Shown in pieces: positions 51,325 through 60,459 of a stretch of DNA of 64,000 nucleotides. The stretch lies in contig CAKVFE010000001.1 of the NCBI GenBank assembly GCA_934746645.1, forward strand, positions 682,001 through 746,000. The letters run 5' to 3'. The DNA is from an uncultured Clostridia bacterium (lineage in GTDB: Bacteria; Bacillota; Clostridia; Christensenellales; UBA1242). The translations under genes and the position numbers were made by a program. The notes beneath the pieces are model-generated. The model worked only from the letters and a program-made list of their open reading frames with translations, was not told the DNA's origin and did no database searches. The stretch's first letter is position 1; each line of letters opens with the position of its first letter.

Positions 51325-52653
51325 ATGGGAGAAGAAAAGGACGGAAAAAAGAATCTTAGTTCTAATGCCGAAAATTCGGCATCTTCTTCACATGTAAAAA
51401 ATAGCGATAAAAATACAAATTTAAGTAAAGGTAATCCATCTATAGATGACCTTTCTAAATATAACAAAAATATCAATAAAACAAACAATACAACTGGTTT
51501 AAACAACCAGTCTTTTAATAATGGACAAAAATCCAATATTTTTCAAGTCAATAATGGTAGACCAGTAACTAGAGTTAATAATGGTATGGTCAACAATAAT
51601 GGGACTAAAGGACAACCTGCTACAAAGTCTACAGGTATTGATAAGAAAAAAATAGAACGCATTAAAAAAGAATTAATGCAAGATGACGCTCCTAAATCTA
51701 GTACACCTAGAAATCAAAGAGATGAACATATTTCTAGAAAAAACGAAAGGTTGATGGAAGATGTCTATAGATACAATAGACAGCGTACCAAAGACATCGT
51801 TAACCAGAGAAGAGAAGTTGTCAATATTGTTTTGACAATAGTCTTGATATTATTACTTATAGCAACCATTACTATGGGCGTATATATGTATTTACAAAAG
51901 ACAACTAAGTATAGTAAAGACTATATTAAAGTTAGTCTTGATATGACCAACAAGGATATTTTCTATGACGCCGAAGTATCAGGCGACCTTATCCCTAAAC
52001 ATGTAAGCCCAGGGGATAAATTTAAACTTGTTGTTGTAGCTAGAAATAGTGAAAAGATAGAAGGCGACCAACCGGGGGATTGGGTAACTATTTATCTAAG
52101 ATTTAGAATTACTCTTATCATCAATGGTATTGAGTATGACAACTTTATTTATATTCAACCTGATAGTGAAAACTGGGAAAAATATGACGCCGAACTTGAA
52201 GCACAATATCCAAGTAGTCCTACAGACCCTAGTCCAGTAGTAAAAGAAGATGACGGATATTATTATTGTAGAAAAGTTTTGTGGCCTAACGATAAAGTCG
52301 AACTTATCAACTGGTTGAGATTTAGTGAAAAATATATAACCGAAGTTGTAGGTGGCAATGATGCTGTATTAAAAATCCAGATAGAAGCATTGGAAGCTAT
52401 ACCTAATATTATTAAGAACCGTGAAACTTGGAGCAACGCTCCACAACATTGGGTAGAATATATGACCAACACATATATTGATACTGGTTATCACGATGAA
52501 GAAACCGAAGAAACAATTAGTATTTGGTGGATTATATTGTTTATTGCCGTAATAATTATATTAGTAACTGCTATAGTTCTTATTTCTACAAAGAAGAAAA
52601 AAGAAAAGGCAAAATTTGTTAAACTTGCACACGATATAACGAAAAAGAAATAG
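51325..52653 (+). CDS. double-anchored protein with Asn/Lys-rich cytoplasmic tail, TasA-cluster member
   Basis: The 442-residue protein has a cytoplasmic N-terminal part of about 170 residues, Asn/Ser/Lys-rich and disordered, then basic (KIERIKKELMQDD). A transmembrane helix (about 170-190) and an extracellular beta domain (about 195-390, KYSKDYIKVSLDMTNKDIFY onward) follow. A second helix (about 397-420) returns to a short basic cytoplasmic end. There is no TFAW motif. AGGAAGG precedes the ATG. It is cotranscribed with SipW substrate 4. Two membrane anchors and a long inside tail suggest a base or scaffold for the exported proteins. Confidence 0.6.
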   Translation: MGEEKDGKKNLSSNAENSASSSHVKNSDKNTNLSKGNPSIDDLSKYNKNINKTNNTTGLNNQSFNNGQKSNIFQVNNGRPVTRVNNGMVNNNGTKGQPATKSTGIDKKKIERIKKELMQDDAPKSSTPRNQRDEHISRKNERLMEDVYRYNRQRTKDIVNQRREVVNIVLTIVLILLLIATITMGVYMYLQKTTKYSKDYIKVSLDMTNKDIFYDAEVSGDLIPKHVSPGDKFKLVVVARNSEKIEGDQPGDWVTIYLRFRITLIINGIEYDNFIYIQPDSENWEKYDAELEAQYPSSPTDPSPVVKEDDGYYYCRKVLWPNDKVELINWLRFSEKYITEVVGGNDAVLKIQIEALEAIPNIIKNRETWSNAPQHWVEYMTNTYIDTGYHDEETEETISIWWIILFIAVIIILVTAIVLISTKKKKEKAKFVKLAHDITKKK

Positions 52654-52672
52654 ATTAAATTAGCAAAAAAAG

Positions 52673-52694
52673 ATAATACTAAAATTAGTATTAT
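52673..52694 (+). promoter_or_regulatory. hairpin before the transglutaminase-like gene
   Basis: ATAATACTAA pairs with TTAGTATTAT around two A. No T-run follows, so it is a weak terminator at best. Confidence 0.35.
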
Positions 52695-52763
52695 TAAATA
52701 AAAATGGATTTTAATTTGTTTAAATTATTGACTTTATGTGAAAGTTGACAAAAGGAGAATATT

Positions 52764-54851
52764 TTGAAAAAGAAATTAATTTCAATATTGTCTTTTGTCG
52801 TTATGATATTCTCTATATTTGGACTTACAGGTTGTAGTTTTAACTCTTGGTTTAAACCTGACCTTGACGCTCCAACTATAGTACTTAATTCTGACGAACA
52901 GAAGATATTGTGGAATGGCGTAGACCACGCAACTGAGTATGATATTTATATTAACTCAGAAAAAGTGGATACTATACTTAATAGTAAAAGTGGCAATTAT
53001 TATTGTTTTTCATTAAAGTTAAATGATGAAACAAAACTATATAAGTTGTATATAATTGCTAAAGCTGAAAACTATAATGATAGTGCTAAGTCCAATGAAG
53101 TAACATATCTAAACTCTGATAGCAATACTTCAGAGGTTGAAGGTGTGGATATAACCAACACTAATAAAAATGTACTTAACAATGTTAAAGTTAGTGGAAA
53201 AGTTATTAGTTGGGACGAAAAAGAAAATGTAGACAAATATTATGTATTTATGTACACCAACTCAGTTGGTCAACAAATATTTGAAACCGATATCAATGCA
53301 TTTAATTTTGAACCTTATGTAACTGATGATGAAGTAGTAATATTGAGAGCAGGTATAAAAGTTGACGAAGTTATACAGTTGTCCAACCAACTATATGCCA
53401 ATACTTGCAATCTTCAACCAGAATATAACAACTATATGTATTATATAGACGGCTATGTTGGAGATACTTATATCACTAGTCAAGAAGAACTTAACAAACT
53501 TGTATATTATTGTTTTATATACAAAATTGACCCAATCAATGTTTATTTTTCAGATGATTATATGAATACACTAGCTAATACTTATGGCACAAACAAGTTT
53601 AGACATTTAACCAGTGCATTAAATAGCGCTTGTTCTAGTTTTACTGAAACTTGTGATTATGACCCAAACATAACTAATTTAGATAGTAGTAATCCAAAGA
53701 AAAACAATTTTAGTATAACATTTTCATTTGCAAGTACTGAGCCAGTTAATTCCTATGAAGCTGTTAGAACTCAAAACCCATTGGATAAACCATATTACGA
53801 AACAGTGGATTATGAAAAAAGAACAAATGATTTTGACAACTTTGCTAGCGACAACAAAGCTATACTTCAACAAGTAACTACTGGAGAAGAGTTGTATCAT
53901 GTAGTAGAAAGTGGTGCAACACCAACATTTAGAAACAATACAGATTCTGCTTATAAACTTTATCAAAAAGCAAAAACAGTTTTAAGAACAATAATTTGTG
54001 ACGAAATGACTGAGTATGAAAAAGTATTGTCAATATTTGATTATATTTCTTACAACTCAATCTATGATGATACTATTGTAAGTAGTGATGAATCTAGTGA
54101 AACAAGTTTTACTTCTTATACATCTTTCTATCTTGAAGGAGTATTGTATGACGGAGTATCAGTATGTGACGGATTCTCTAAAACATTTGCATTGCTTTGC
54201 AATATGGAAGGTATAGATGCTGTTCGTATAACAGGCACTGTATATAAAGGAACTCAAAATGAAGGCTTGCACGCTTGGAATAAAGTTAAAGTTGATGGCG
54301 ACTGGTATATAGTTGACATTACTTGGACAGTAACAAAGACTGGAGATAATGACTTTACTTCTGGTGGAGAAGCTGTCAATTATAATGCAAAAGAGTTTTT
54401 GAGTTATAAGTATTTCTTAGTATCTGATAGTTATATTGCAAAAACACACACTGCTTCAGACACACTTCGCAATGTATCAAGACCTGCTAATAATGATTAC
54501 TATTATTATAATACTTCAACTTATGACGGGGTACACAACTACATTATTAGTTCAGACGAAGATTTTGAAACTTTGGTTAATTATATGTTGCAACACAAAC
54601 AATATGGTATGGAAATTGCATTTAGTCAACAATATATAACACTTCCAATTTATAATAGTACAACGCACGATAGTCAGTTGACTGCTGCTTGTAAGCGTGT
54701 AAAAACAGCGTGTGGATTCCCTAATGGCAATATATTGATAATTGGTGTTACAACTCAAAAAGTAAGTGGCAATCTATATGGTTCGATATACAACATCAAC
54801 CTTATCAATCTTCCAGATTCTATTTTAAATGGAACTCAAGAAGCTGCTTAA
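52764..54851 (+). CDS. lipoprotein with FN3-like domains and transglutaminase-like domain
   Basis: The 695-residue protein has a lipobox LTGC (Cys24). Two FN3-like domains follow at about residues 35-120 and 135-205, similar to the repeats of the giant lipoprotein (KILWNGVDHATEYDIYI). A transglutaminase-like core has Cys468 (VSVCDGFSKTFALL), His503 (GLHAWNKVKVDGDWYIVD) and Asp518 (VDITW), a complete catalytic triad. A domain of about 80 residues beginning TYITSQEELNKLVYY is repeated after the core as YIISSDEDFETLVNY, so it flanks the enzyme on both sides. The start is TTG with AAAGGAG upstream. It may cut or cross-link surface proteins. Confidence 0.82.
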   Translation: MKKKLISILSFVVMIFSIFGLTGCSFNSWFKPDLDAPTIVLNSDEQKILWNGVDHATEYDIYINSEKVDTILNSKSGNYYCFSLKLNDETKLYKLYIIAKAENYNDSAKSNEVTYLNSDSNTSEVEGVDITNTNKNVLNNVKVSGKVISWDEKENVDKYYVFMYTNSVGQQIFETDINAFNFEPYVTDDEVVILRAGIKVDEVIQLSNQLYANTCNLQPEYNNYMYYIDGYVGDTYITSQEELNKLVYYCFIYKIDPINVYFSDDYMNTLANTYGTNKFRHLTSALNSACSSFTETCDYDPNITNLDSSNPKKNNFSITFSFASTEPVNSYEAVRTQNPLDKPYYETVDYEKRTNDFDNFASDNKAILQQVTTGEELYHVVESGATPTFRNNTDSAYKLYQKAKTVLRTIICDEMTEYEKVLSIFDYISYNSIYDDTIVSSDESSETSFTSYTSFYLEGVLYDGVSVCDGFSKTFALLCNMEGIDAVRITGTVYKGTQNEGLHAWNKVKVDGDWYIVDITWTVTKTGDNDFTSGGEAVNYNAKEFLSYKYFLVSDSYIAKTHTASDTLRNVSRPANNDYYYYNTSTYDGVHNYIISSDEDFETLVNYMLQHKQYGMEIAFSQQYITLPIYNSTTHDSQLTAACKRVKTACGFPNGNILIIGVTTQKVSGNLYGSIYNINLINLPDSILNGTQEAA

Positions 54852-54868
54852 TAACAAATAAAAATTAT

Positions 54869-54902
54869 ATCTCTCTAACATATTAGTTAGAGAGATTTTT
54901 TT
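54869..54902 (+). terminator. terminator after transglutaminase-like gene
   Basis: ATCTCTCTAAC pairs perfectly with GTTAGAGAGAT, followed by seven T. Confidence 0.9.
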
Positions 54903-55016
54903 ATGCTTAAAATGATAGTGCTCCATAAATAAGTATATTGTTTGTATTATATTTCAATATTTAAAAATTAAGAATAAAAGGAAAATTTTACCACAAAATA
55001 TTGTAAAGGTGAAATT

Positions 55017-56471
55017 ATGAATTTTAAGAAAAATATAAGTAGCAATATAAACAATATAAAAAGTGAATTTAATAATAGTAAAGATATCATTGTAAAAAAT
55101 ATGCAAGTGGGGCAATACAAATTGGCTATTGTGTATTTAAAAGGTATGGTTGATATTGCCCAATTATCCCAGTTTGTTATAGAGCCTTTGCAACAATCTA
55201 AAAATATTGAATCTAATGATATCCAGTATATCTTAGACAATATAATTGTTTATCCAGAGATTGTCCCTGAAAGTGATTTTTGTAAGTGCATAACAGAGAT
55301 ATCAAAAGGTAAGGTTGTACTTATATTTGATGGGAAAACCGAAGTCTTTTTATTAGAACTAGATAAGCCAAAAGAAAGAAGTCTTTCTGAGCCACCAACA
55401 AGTGCTGTCTTGAAAGGTCCACGAGAAGGCTTTAATGAAAATATAAAAACCAATCTTTCTATCATAAGAAAAATATTTTCAACTAGTGATTTAGTAACCG
55501 AAATGTTGACTGTGGGTAGAGTGACTACAACTTCTGTATGCGTGATGTATTTAAAGGGCATTGCAGATAAAACTCTGGTTAAGAAAATAGTTAATAAAAT
55601 AAAACAAATTGATATAGATGGAATAATAGATAGTTATTATATCAACGAGTTTTTAAAACCACATAAAGCAAGTATGTTTAAACAACTTGGCAATACAGAA
55701 AAACCTGACATAGCGTGCGCAAAGATGTTGGAGGGCAGAATAGTTATTTTGGTGGACGGCTCTCCTTTAGCTATAACTCTACCTTATGTATTGCTTGAAG
55801 ACTTTCAAGCAGCCGACGACTATTTTAAAATAAGTGCTAATGCTACATTTGTAAGAATGTTAAGAATAATTAGTTGTTTTATTACTATACTTTTGCCGGG
55901 CTTGTATATAGCAATGCAACTATATCACTATAAAGCAATCCCCTTAAAGTTTTTAATAACCATAACCAATTCTACACAAGGGTTACCACTTACTCCAGTT
56001 ACCGAAATTTTGTTTGTGTTGATACTATTTGAAATATTGTATGAAGCTAGTCTTCGTATGCCGGAGTATCTAGGTATAGCACTATCTGTTGTGGGTGCTT
56101 TAATACTTGGAGATACTGCTGTAAAAGCTGGACTTATATCTCCACCAGCAGTAATGATTGTTGCACTTAGTGGTATCACTTTATACACAATACCTGACCA
56201 AGCACAACAGTTAAGTTTGCTTAGACTTATGTTTACACTAGCAGGTAGTATGCTGGGCTTTTATGGACTAATATTACTTAGTGTTTTAGTGATAATGTAT
56301 TTAAATGATTATGACAATTATAAAGCACCATATTTAAGTCCGTTCTCGCCATTAGTAATTAATGATTTGAAAGATAGTTTGTTAAAGCAACCATTGTTGG
56401 AGATGAAAACTCGACCTAAGAGTTTTCCTAATAAAAATTTAAGGAGAATGAAAATTGATAAAAAAGATTAG
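55017..56471 (+). CDS. gerA: spore germination receptor subunit A
   Basis: The 484-residue GerA-family protein is located in the spore inner membrane and takes part in nutrient sensing. The N-terminal domain is soluble (about 1-285; YLKGMVD, EPPTSAVLKGPREGFNEN, the latter a family signature). About five membrane helices follow (about 290-440), with PLTPVTEILFVLILFEILYEASLRMP and GALILGDTAVKAGLISPP both strongly conserved in the family. The tail is basic. AAGGTG precedes the ATG. It overlaps gerB by 17 bases, indicating translational coupling. Confidence 0.95.
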   Translation: MNFKKNISSNINNIKSEFNNSKDIIVKNMQVGQYKLAIVYLKGMVDIAQLSQFVIEPLQQSKNIESNDIQYILDNIIVYPEIVPESDFCKCITEISKGKVVLIFDGKTEVFLLELDKPKERSLSEPPTSAVLKGPREGFNENIKTNLSIIRKIFSTSDLVTEMLTVGRVTTTSVCVMYLKGIADKTLVKKIVNKIKQIDIDGIIDSYYINEFLKPHKASMFKQLGNTEKPDIACAKMLEGRIVILVDGSPLAITLPYVLLEDFQAADDYFKISANATFVRMLRIISCFITILLPGLYIAMQLYHYKAIPLKFLITITNSTQGLPLTPVTEILFVLILFEILYEASLRMPEYLGIALSVVGALILGDTAVKAGLISPPAVMIVALSGITLYTIPDQAQQLSLLRLMFTLAGSMLGFYGLILLSVLVIMYLNDYDNYKAPYLSPFSPLVINDLKDSLLKQPLLEMKTRPKSFPNKNLRRMKIDKKD

Positions 56472-57648
56472 TGGGTTGCAAGCAGGATTGATACTTGCCT
56501 TATCAACTATAAGTTTAAAGTTTTTGGTCTATCCGTCTATATTTGCAAAATACGCATATCGTGATGTATATGTCCCTATGTTGTTGGGACTAGGATTTGA
56601 CTTTTTATGTACTGCATTAATGCTATATATTATCAATAAAAATCCCAATGTAAAAGCATCACAATTATTGGAGAGAGCCTTTGGAAAAGTTGTAACAAAA
56701 ATAATCTATTTTATATTGTTTATCCGATTTTTTGTAAAAGGCATAATTGCAATAAAAGAGGTGCATAATTACTTTAACGAGGCACTTTTTGACAATATCA
56801 ACTGGTTTGTGTACATGTTCCCATTGTTTTTGTTGTCTGCATTTATGATTTTAAAAGACTTTAGAACCTTTGGTAGAACTATACAATTCTTCTTACCATT
56901 TATAGTTGCTTCACTTATTTTTACTATATGTGTGCCAGCATTTAATGCCAACTTTACTAACATACTTCCAGTGTTTGAACACGGTGCAAGTGGTATTGCA
57001 AAAGCACTATATTATTGTGTCTATACATTTGGGGATTATTTTGTTTTATTCTTGCTTATGGGCAATATTGACTATAAGCCGTCCAACACAAAAACAATTT
57101 TGACAACACTACTTATTACTGATATTGTCATTGTTGCATTTTATATTATTTTTGCTTGTGTCTTTAAAGATACTGGACTTAATAGGTCACTTGCTATAAG
57201 CGAACTATTGTTGTACACCAACATCAATACAGCAACTGGTACTATCAACTGGGTCAATATTTTGGTATGGCTTATTATTATGTTTTTGCAAGTTGGACTT
57301 ATGTTGCATTGTTCTTCATTGTGCTTAGAAGAATTGTTCTGTTTTAAAAACAAATATATTCCAATGAGTATAGTTATTGTGCTAGGCATAATTGTGGTTA
57401 GTTATTTATATCTAAGTCTTATGAAAATATTGACTATCGTAACTTATGGACCAGTAGCAGGTTTTGCTGTGGCTGTCCAAATATTGTTGCTACTAATAAT
57501 TTTTGTTGCACATATTAAAGTTAATAAAAATCATAAGTTTAAACTTATTGATGTTTACAATAAGAAAATAGTTAAATATCAACTTACTGATATAACTGGT
57601 GGGGTAAGTAGGAAAAAGAAATTTAGTTTGAAAAATAATGGAATGTAA
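56455..57648 (+). CDS. gerB: spore germination receptor subunit B (APC-like)
   Basis: The 397-residue protein has ten membrane helices and belongs to the GerB branch of the amino-acid/polyamine transporter fold. Family features are the start IKKISGLQAG and PNVKASQLLERAFGK after helix 2. In germinant receptors this subunit binds the germinant. The start is TTG at 56455, set by AAGGAG 8 bases upstream, and lies inside gerA. The stop is followed 2 bases later by gerC. Confidence 0.92.
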   Translation: MIKKISGLQAGLILALSTISLKFLVYPSIFAKYAYRDVYVPMLLGLGFDFLCTALMLYIINKNPNVKASQLLERAFGKVVTKIIYFILFIRFFVKGIIAIKEVHNYFNEALFDNINWFVYMFPLFLLSAFMILKDFRTFGRTIQFFLPFIVASLIFTICVPAFNANFTNILPVFEHGASGIAKALYYCVYTFGDYFVLFLLMGNIDYKPSNTKTILTTLLITDIVIVAFYIIFACVFKDTGLNRSLAISELLLYTNINTATGTINWVNILVWLIIMFLQVGLMLHCSSLCLEELFCFKNKYIPMSIVIVLGIIVVSYLYLSLMKILTIVTYGPVAGFAVAVQILLLLIIFVAHIKVNKNHKFKLIDVYNKKIVKYQLTDITGGVSRKKKFSLKNNGM

Positions 57649-57650
57649 TT

Positions 57651-58985
57651 ATGATTAAATTTATGCTAAAACACAAATATTTAACTGTGTTTATTTTAAT
57701 GATTATATTGTTTATACCATACTCACTTTATCAAGTGCCCGAAACAGACAAGCTGAGTGTAATAACAAGTGTGGGACTAGATAAAGTAGAAGATGGCATC
57801 CAACTTAGTGCCAACACCATTGTACCCAATAGTGGTACAATGAGTGGGAGTGGTGGTTCGGACGGAACAGTAAAAACAATAGTCGTTAAAGGTAAAAATG
57901 TTGGAGATGCTTTTAGCAATCTATCTTTAATACTAGGTAAATTGCCGGGACTAGCACATTGTGACTCAATAGTAATCAATAAAGAATTGATGCAAGAAGA
58001 TGTAACAAAATATCTAGACTATTTTGTTCGTACCAATAACCTAACTTCCAACGCAACATTAATTGTTGCAGAAAATACAGCAAAAGAAATTATAGAAACT
58101 ACAGCGTCACAAAAAGGATTGAGAGCAATAACATTAAGTGATGTGCTTTTACTAAATCACGAATATGTGCTTACTAAAAAATCCAACTTAGATGCTTTTT
58201 ATGCCAACTATTTTTCTAAAGCGCCAAGTATGGCTTTACCAATACTTAATGTTGGAGAAAGCAATCAAAGTGATGATAGTAGTTTGGCAAGTGGTGCAAC
58301 TACTGGGTCTAGTGGAGCAGAAAGTAGTGGTAGTAGTGGACAAAGCCAAAATAATCAATCTCAAAATAGTGGACAAGGTAGTGGACAAGACGGAAATAAA
58401 AATAGTGGTCAACAAGGTGGGCAAAGCACTCCGTCCAAAATATTGAAAAACGAAGGTAAAGGTGCAATCGTTAATAAGGGTAAACTAGTAGGTATTGTTG
58501 AAGGCGAACAAATGCAAGGACTAAGTTTGCTTAGTAAGACAGTTAAAAAGGGTAATGTTCAAGTCAACAATATTAATGACAAAATTTTTAATGACGCAAC
58601 TCTTAACTTTGACATATTTAATAAAAGTGTTAAAAGTTATGGGTATTTTGCTAATGGTGTACCTGTATTTAATTATGATATTACACTTGTATTAAAACTT
58701 GAAGAAGTTGTAATGGACGACTATGGTGTAGAAGCAATGACTGCTGTTAAAAATTATATGAAAGGAAATATTAAGCAATTAACAGAAAGTACAATCTATG
58801 AAGATATCTCATCTATTATTAACAAATGTAAATCAACTCAGTCGGATATTTTAGGTGTGTATGATTATTTTTATAAATTCCACACTGCCGAATGGGACAA
58901 ATTTTTGGATAGTTTAGAAGATAAAGAAGATTATCTAAACTATGTTGTATTTACTTGCGATTTAAAACCACAAGGCAAAATCTAG
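57651..58985 (+). CDS. gerC: spore germination receptor subunit C, lacking lipobox cysteine
   Basis: The 444-residue GerC-family protein shows SVITSVGLDKVEDGIQLSANT after the signal region and the mid-domain IVNKGKLVGIVEGEQMQGL. Usual GerC proteins are lipoproteins with a Cys just before the mature part. Here the N-terminal helix (about 8-27) runs into YQVPETDKL with no cysteine, so it is probably anchored by an uncleaved helix. Residues 204-262 are a Ser/Gly/Asn/Gln-rich insertion absent from typical members, which explains the extra length. It follows gerB by 2 bases with a weak ribosome site, so it is probably coupled. Confidence 0.85.
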   Translation: MIKFMLKHKYLTVFILMIILFIPYSLYQVPETDKLSVITSVGLDKVEDGIQLSANTIVPNSGTMSGSGGSDGTVKTIVVKGKNVGDAFSNLSLILGKLPGLAHCDSIVINKELMQEDVTKYLDYFVRTNNLTSNATLIVAENTAKEIIETTASQKGLRAITLSDVLLLNHEYVLTKKSNLDAFYANYFSKAPSMALPILNVGESNQSDDSSLASGATTGSSGAESSGSSGQSQNNQSQNSGQGSGQDGNKNSGQQGGQSTPSKILKNEGKGAIVNKGKLVGIVEGEQMQGLSLLSKTVKKGNVQVNNINDKIFNDATLNFDIFNKSVKSYGYFANGVPVFNYDITLVLKLEEVVMDDYGVEAMTAVKNYMKGNIKQLTESTIYEDISSIINKCKSTQSDILGVYDYFYKFHTAEWDKFLDSLEDKEDYLNYVVFTCDLKPQGKI

Positions 58986-59119
58986 TGGTATTTGTCGATA
59001 AATAATAGTTGTTTGTCGTGTTTTGTTGTAGATAAAAAATTGTATTGTTTTTGACTATCTTTTTTATTGAATTTAGTTAAAGTGTTGGGGTAAAGTAAAG
59101 AAAAAAAGGAGATAGTGAA

Positions 59120-59575
59120 ATGAAAAAATTAACAAAAATGCTTATGTTGGGAGTTGTGGTTTTGCCCTGTATGATTCTTGCAGCTTGTGGTGCAATGATG
59201 GTAAAAGGCAAAGACTTTGAATACAATAATTCAACAGTAGAGTTTACTGGTACAGGTAGTGCTAGCCAAACAGCTTTAGAAAATGAAAAACAAACATTAA
59301 AGACAAAGTATAAAGATGTTACTTTCAAATTTGGCGAAGACGGCAAAGCAACTTTTGGCGAAGATACAGTTTATTACACACAAGACGGTTCAAAAATAAA
59401 CTTGTATACAGACGCTGAAAAGACCACTGCTTATACCAACTTTAATGGCACAGATGTAAAAATCAGTGTTGACAACCAAAACATTAAAATCACATTTAAT
59501 GGTGACGCAGACAACAAAAATGAAAACTATAAATATACAGTTACATTTAAACAAACAACCAAAACAGAAGAATAA
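59120..59575 (+). CDS. small lipoprotein, unknown function
   Basis: The 151-residue protein has a perfect lipobox, ILAAC with Cys23. The mature part is about 128 residues of alternating polar/hydrophobic strands (KYKDVTFKFGEDGKATF, NIKITFNGDADN, YKYTVTFKQ), suggesting a beta-barrel or lipocalin-like fold. AAAGGAG precedes the ATG. It stands 134 bases after gerC and may have its own weak promoter (TTGACT-N17-TAGTTA, 59051-59079). I do not recognise a family. Confidence 0.75.
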   Translation: MKKLTKMLMLGVVVLPCMILAACGAMMVKGKDFEYNNSTVEFTGTGSASQTALENEKQTLKTKYKDVTFKFGEDGKATFGEDTVYYTQDGSKINLYTDAEKTTAYTNFNGTDVKISVDNQNIKITFNGDADNKNENYKYTVTFKQTTKTEE

Positions 59576-59700
59576 TTGTATATACAATATTTAAAATCAA
59601 TATTTAAAACTTAATAAAAATTTATTTTGCTTATATTTTCCCTAATAAAAATAAAATGCTATGTTTTATCTTAAGATATAAAAACTAGCAATTATGTATG

Positions 59701-59737
59701 GAGTAGTACTTTTATAAAGTAATACTCTTTTTTTATT
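59701..59737 (+). terminator. terminator after small lipoprotein
   Basis: GAGTAGTACTTT pairs with AAGTAATACTC (one mismatch) and is followed by seven T. It lies 125 bases after the stop codon. Confidence 0.8.
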
Positions 59738-59937
59738 TAATTTTTGTACCAGCTAAAATATAGCCTGTTATTTTTTTGCGTTAAATATTGCTATTAGTCA
59801 AACTAAAGTCAATCTAACAATTTATTAGCCAACTAATCTATAATTTTTCAATCTAGCAATCTATAAATAATTGATTAAATATTTAAAATTTATAATTATA
59901 TATAATATTTATTAGATAATATTTTTACTTTTAATAC

Positions 59938-59966
59938 TTGATTATTTGTTTGGGTTTTGCTATAAT
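59938..59966 (+). promoter_or_regulatory. promoter of rpsF-ssb-rpsR
   Basis: TTGATT (59938-59943), a 17-base spacer, then TATAAT (59961-59966) with a TG extension. It gives a leader of about 177 bases. Confidence 0.7.
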
Positions 59967-60059
59967 ACGCATGTAATTAATATCGTCAGAAGTTGTGCTT
60001 TTCTTAAAAGTATTTAAGATTGGACTACTTTTGATGCGTAATTTTGTGTAGAAAAATTG

Positions 60060-60149
60060 TTGTATCAGCAGTTTTTTAATACAAAATTGTATTAATTGCC
60101 AACTTGCTTTTTATTATAAAAAGCCGATAAGACCATAAGGAGGTAATTT
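60060..60149 (+). ncRNA. possible S6:S18-binding leader of rpsF
   Basis: The long rpsF leader ends in GCTTTTT-ATTAT-AAAAAGC followed directly by CGATAAGACC, then the AAGGAGG ribosome site. rpsF leaders in many bacteria bind the S6:S18 complex through a CCG in a stem-bulge, and the GCCGATAAG here resembles it. The fold was not computed. Confidence 0.4.
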
Positions 60150-60434
60150 ATGAACAAATACGAATTGCTTACTATTTTCTCTGCTACATTAACTGATGAA
60201 GAAAAAGACGCTGCAGTTAAAAAGTATACAGACTTAGTAGAATCTGAAGGCAAACTTGTAGGCATCAACAAATGGGGTGTTAAGAAATTGGCATATCCTA
60301 TCAACTACAAGAAAGAAGGTTACTATGTTTTATTTGAATTTGAAGCAGAACCATCTTTGCCAAAGCGTATTAATGACTTAATGAATATTGATGAAGCCGT
60401 TATGCGTAGTTTGTGCTTAAAGAAAGAAGCATAA
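60150..60434 (+). CDS. rpsF: 30S ribosomal protein S6
   Basis: The 94-residue ferredoxin-fold protein starts MNKYELLTIFSATLTDEEK and contains WGVKKLAYPINYKKEGYYVLFEFEAEP, of which LAYPI is the family hallmark. It binds S18 and 16S rRNA. AAGGAGG lies 6 bases before the ATG. It is first gene of the conserved rpsF-ssb-rpsR operon and may autoregulate through the leader. Confidence 0.97.
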   Translation: MNKYELLTIFSATLTDEEKDAAVKKYTDLVESEGKLVGINKWGVKKLAYPINYKKEGYYVLFEFEAEPSLPKRINDLMNIDEAVMRSLCLKKEA

Positions 60435-60459
60435 TTAAAATTTATTGAAGGATAAAAAT

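Noticed and set aside
36144..54851. Sortase-anchored surface proteins
   Set aside because: No LPxTG-like motif followed by a hydrophobic helix and a basic end was found in the large surface proteins. Anchoring is by lipid or transmembrane helix.
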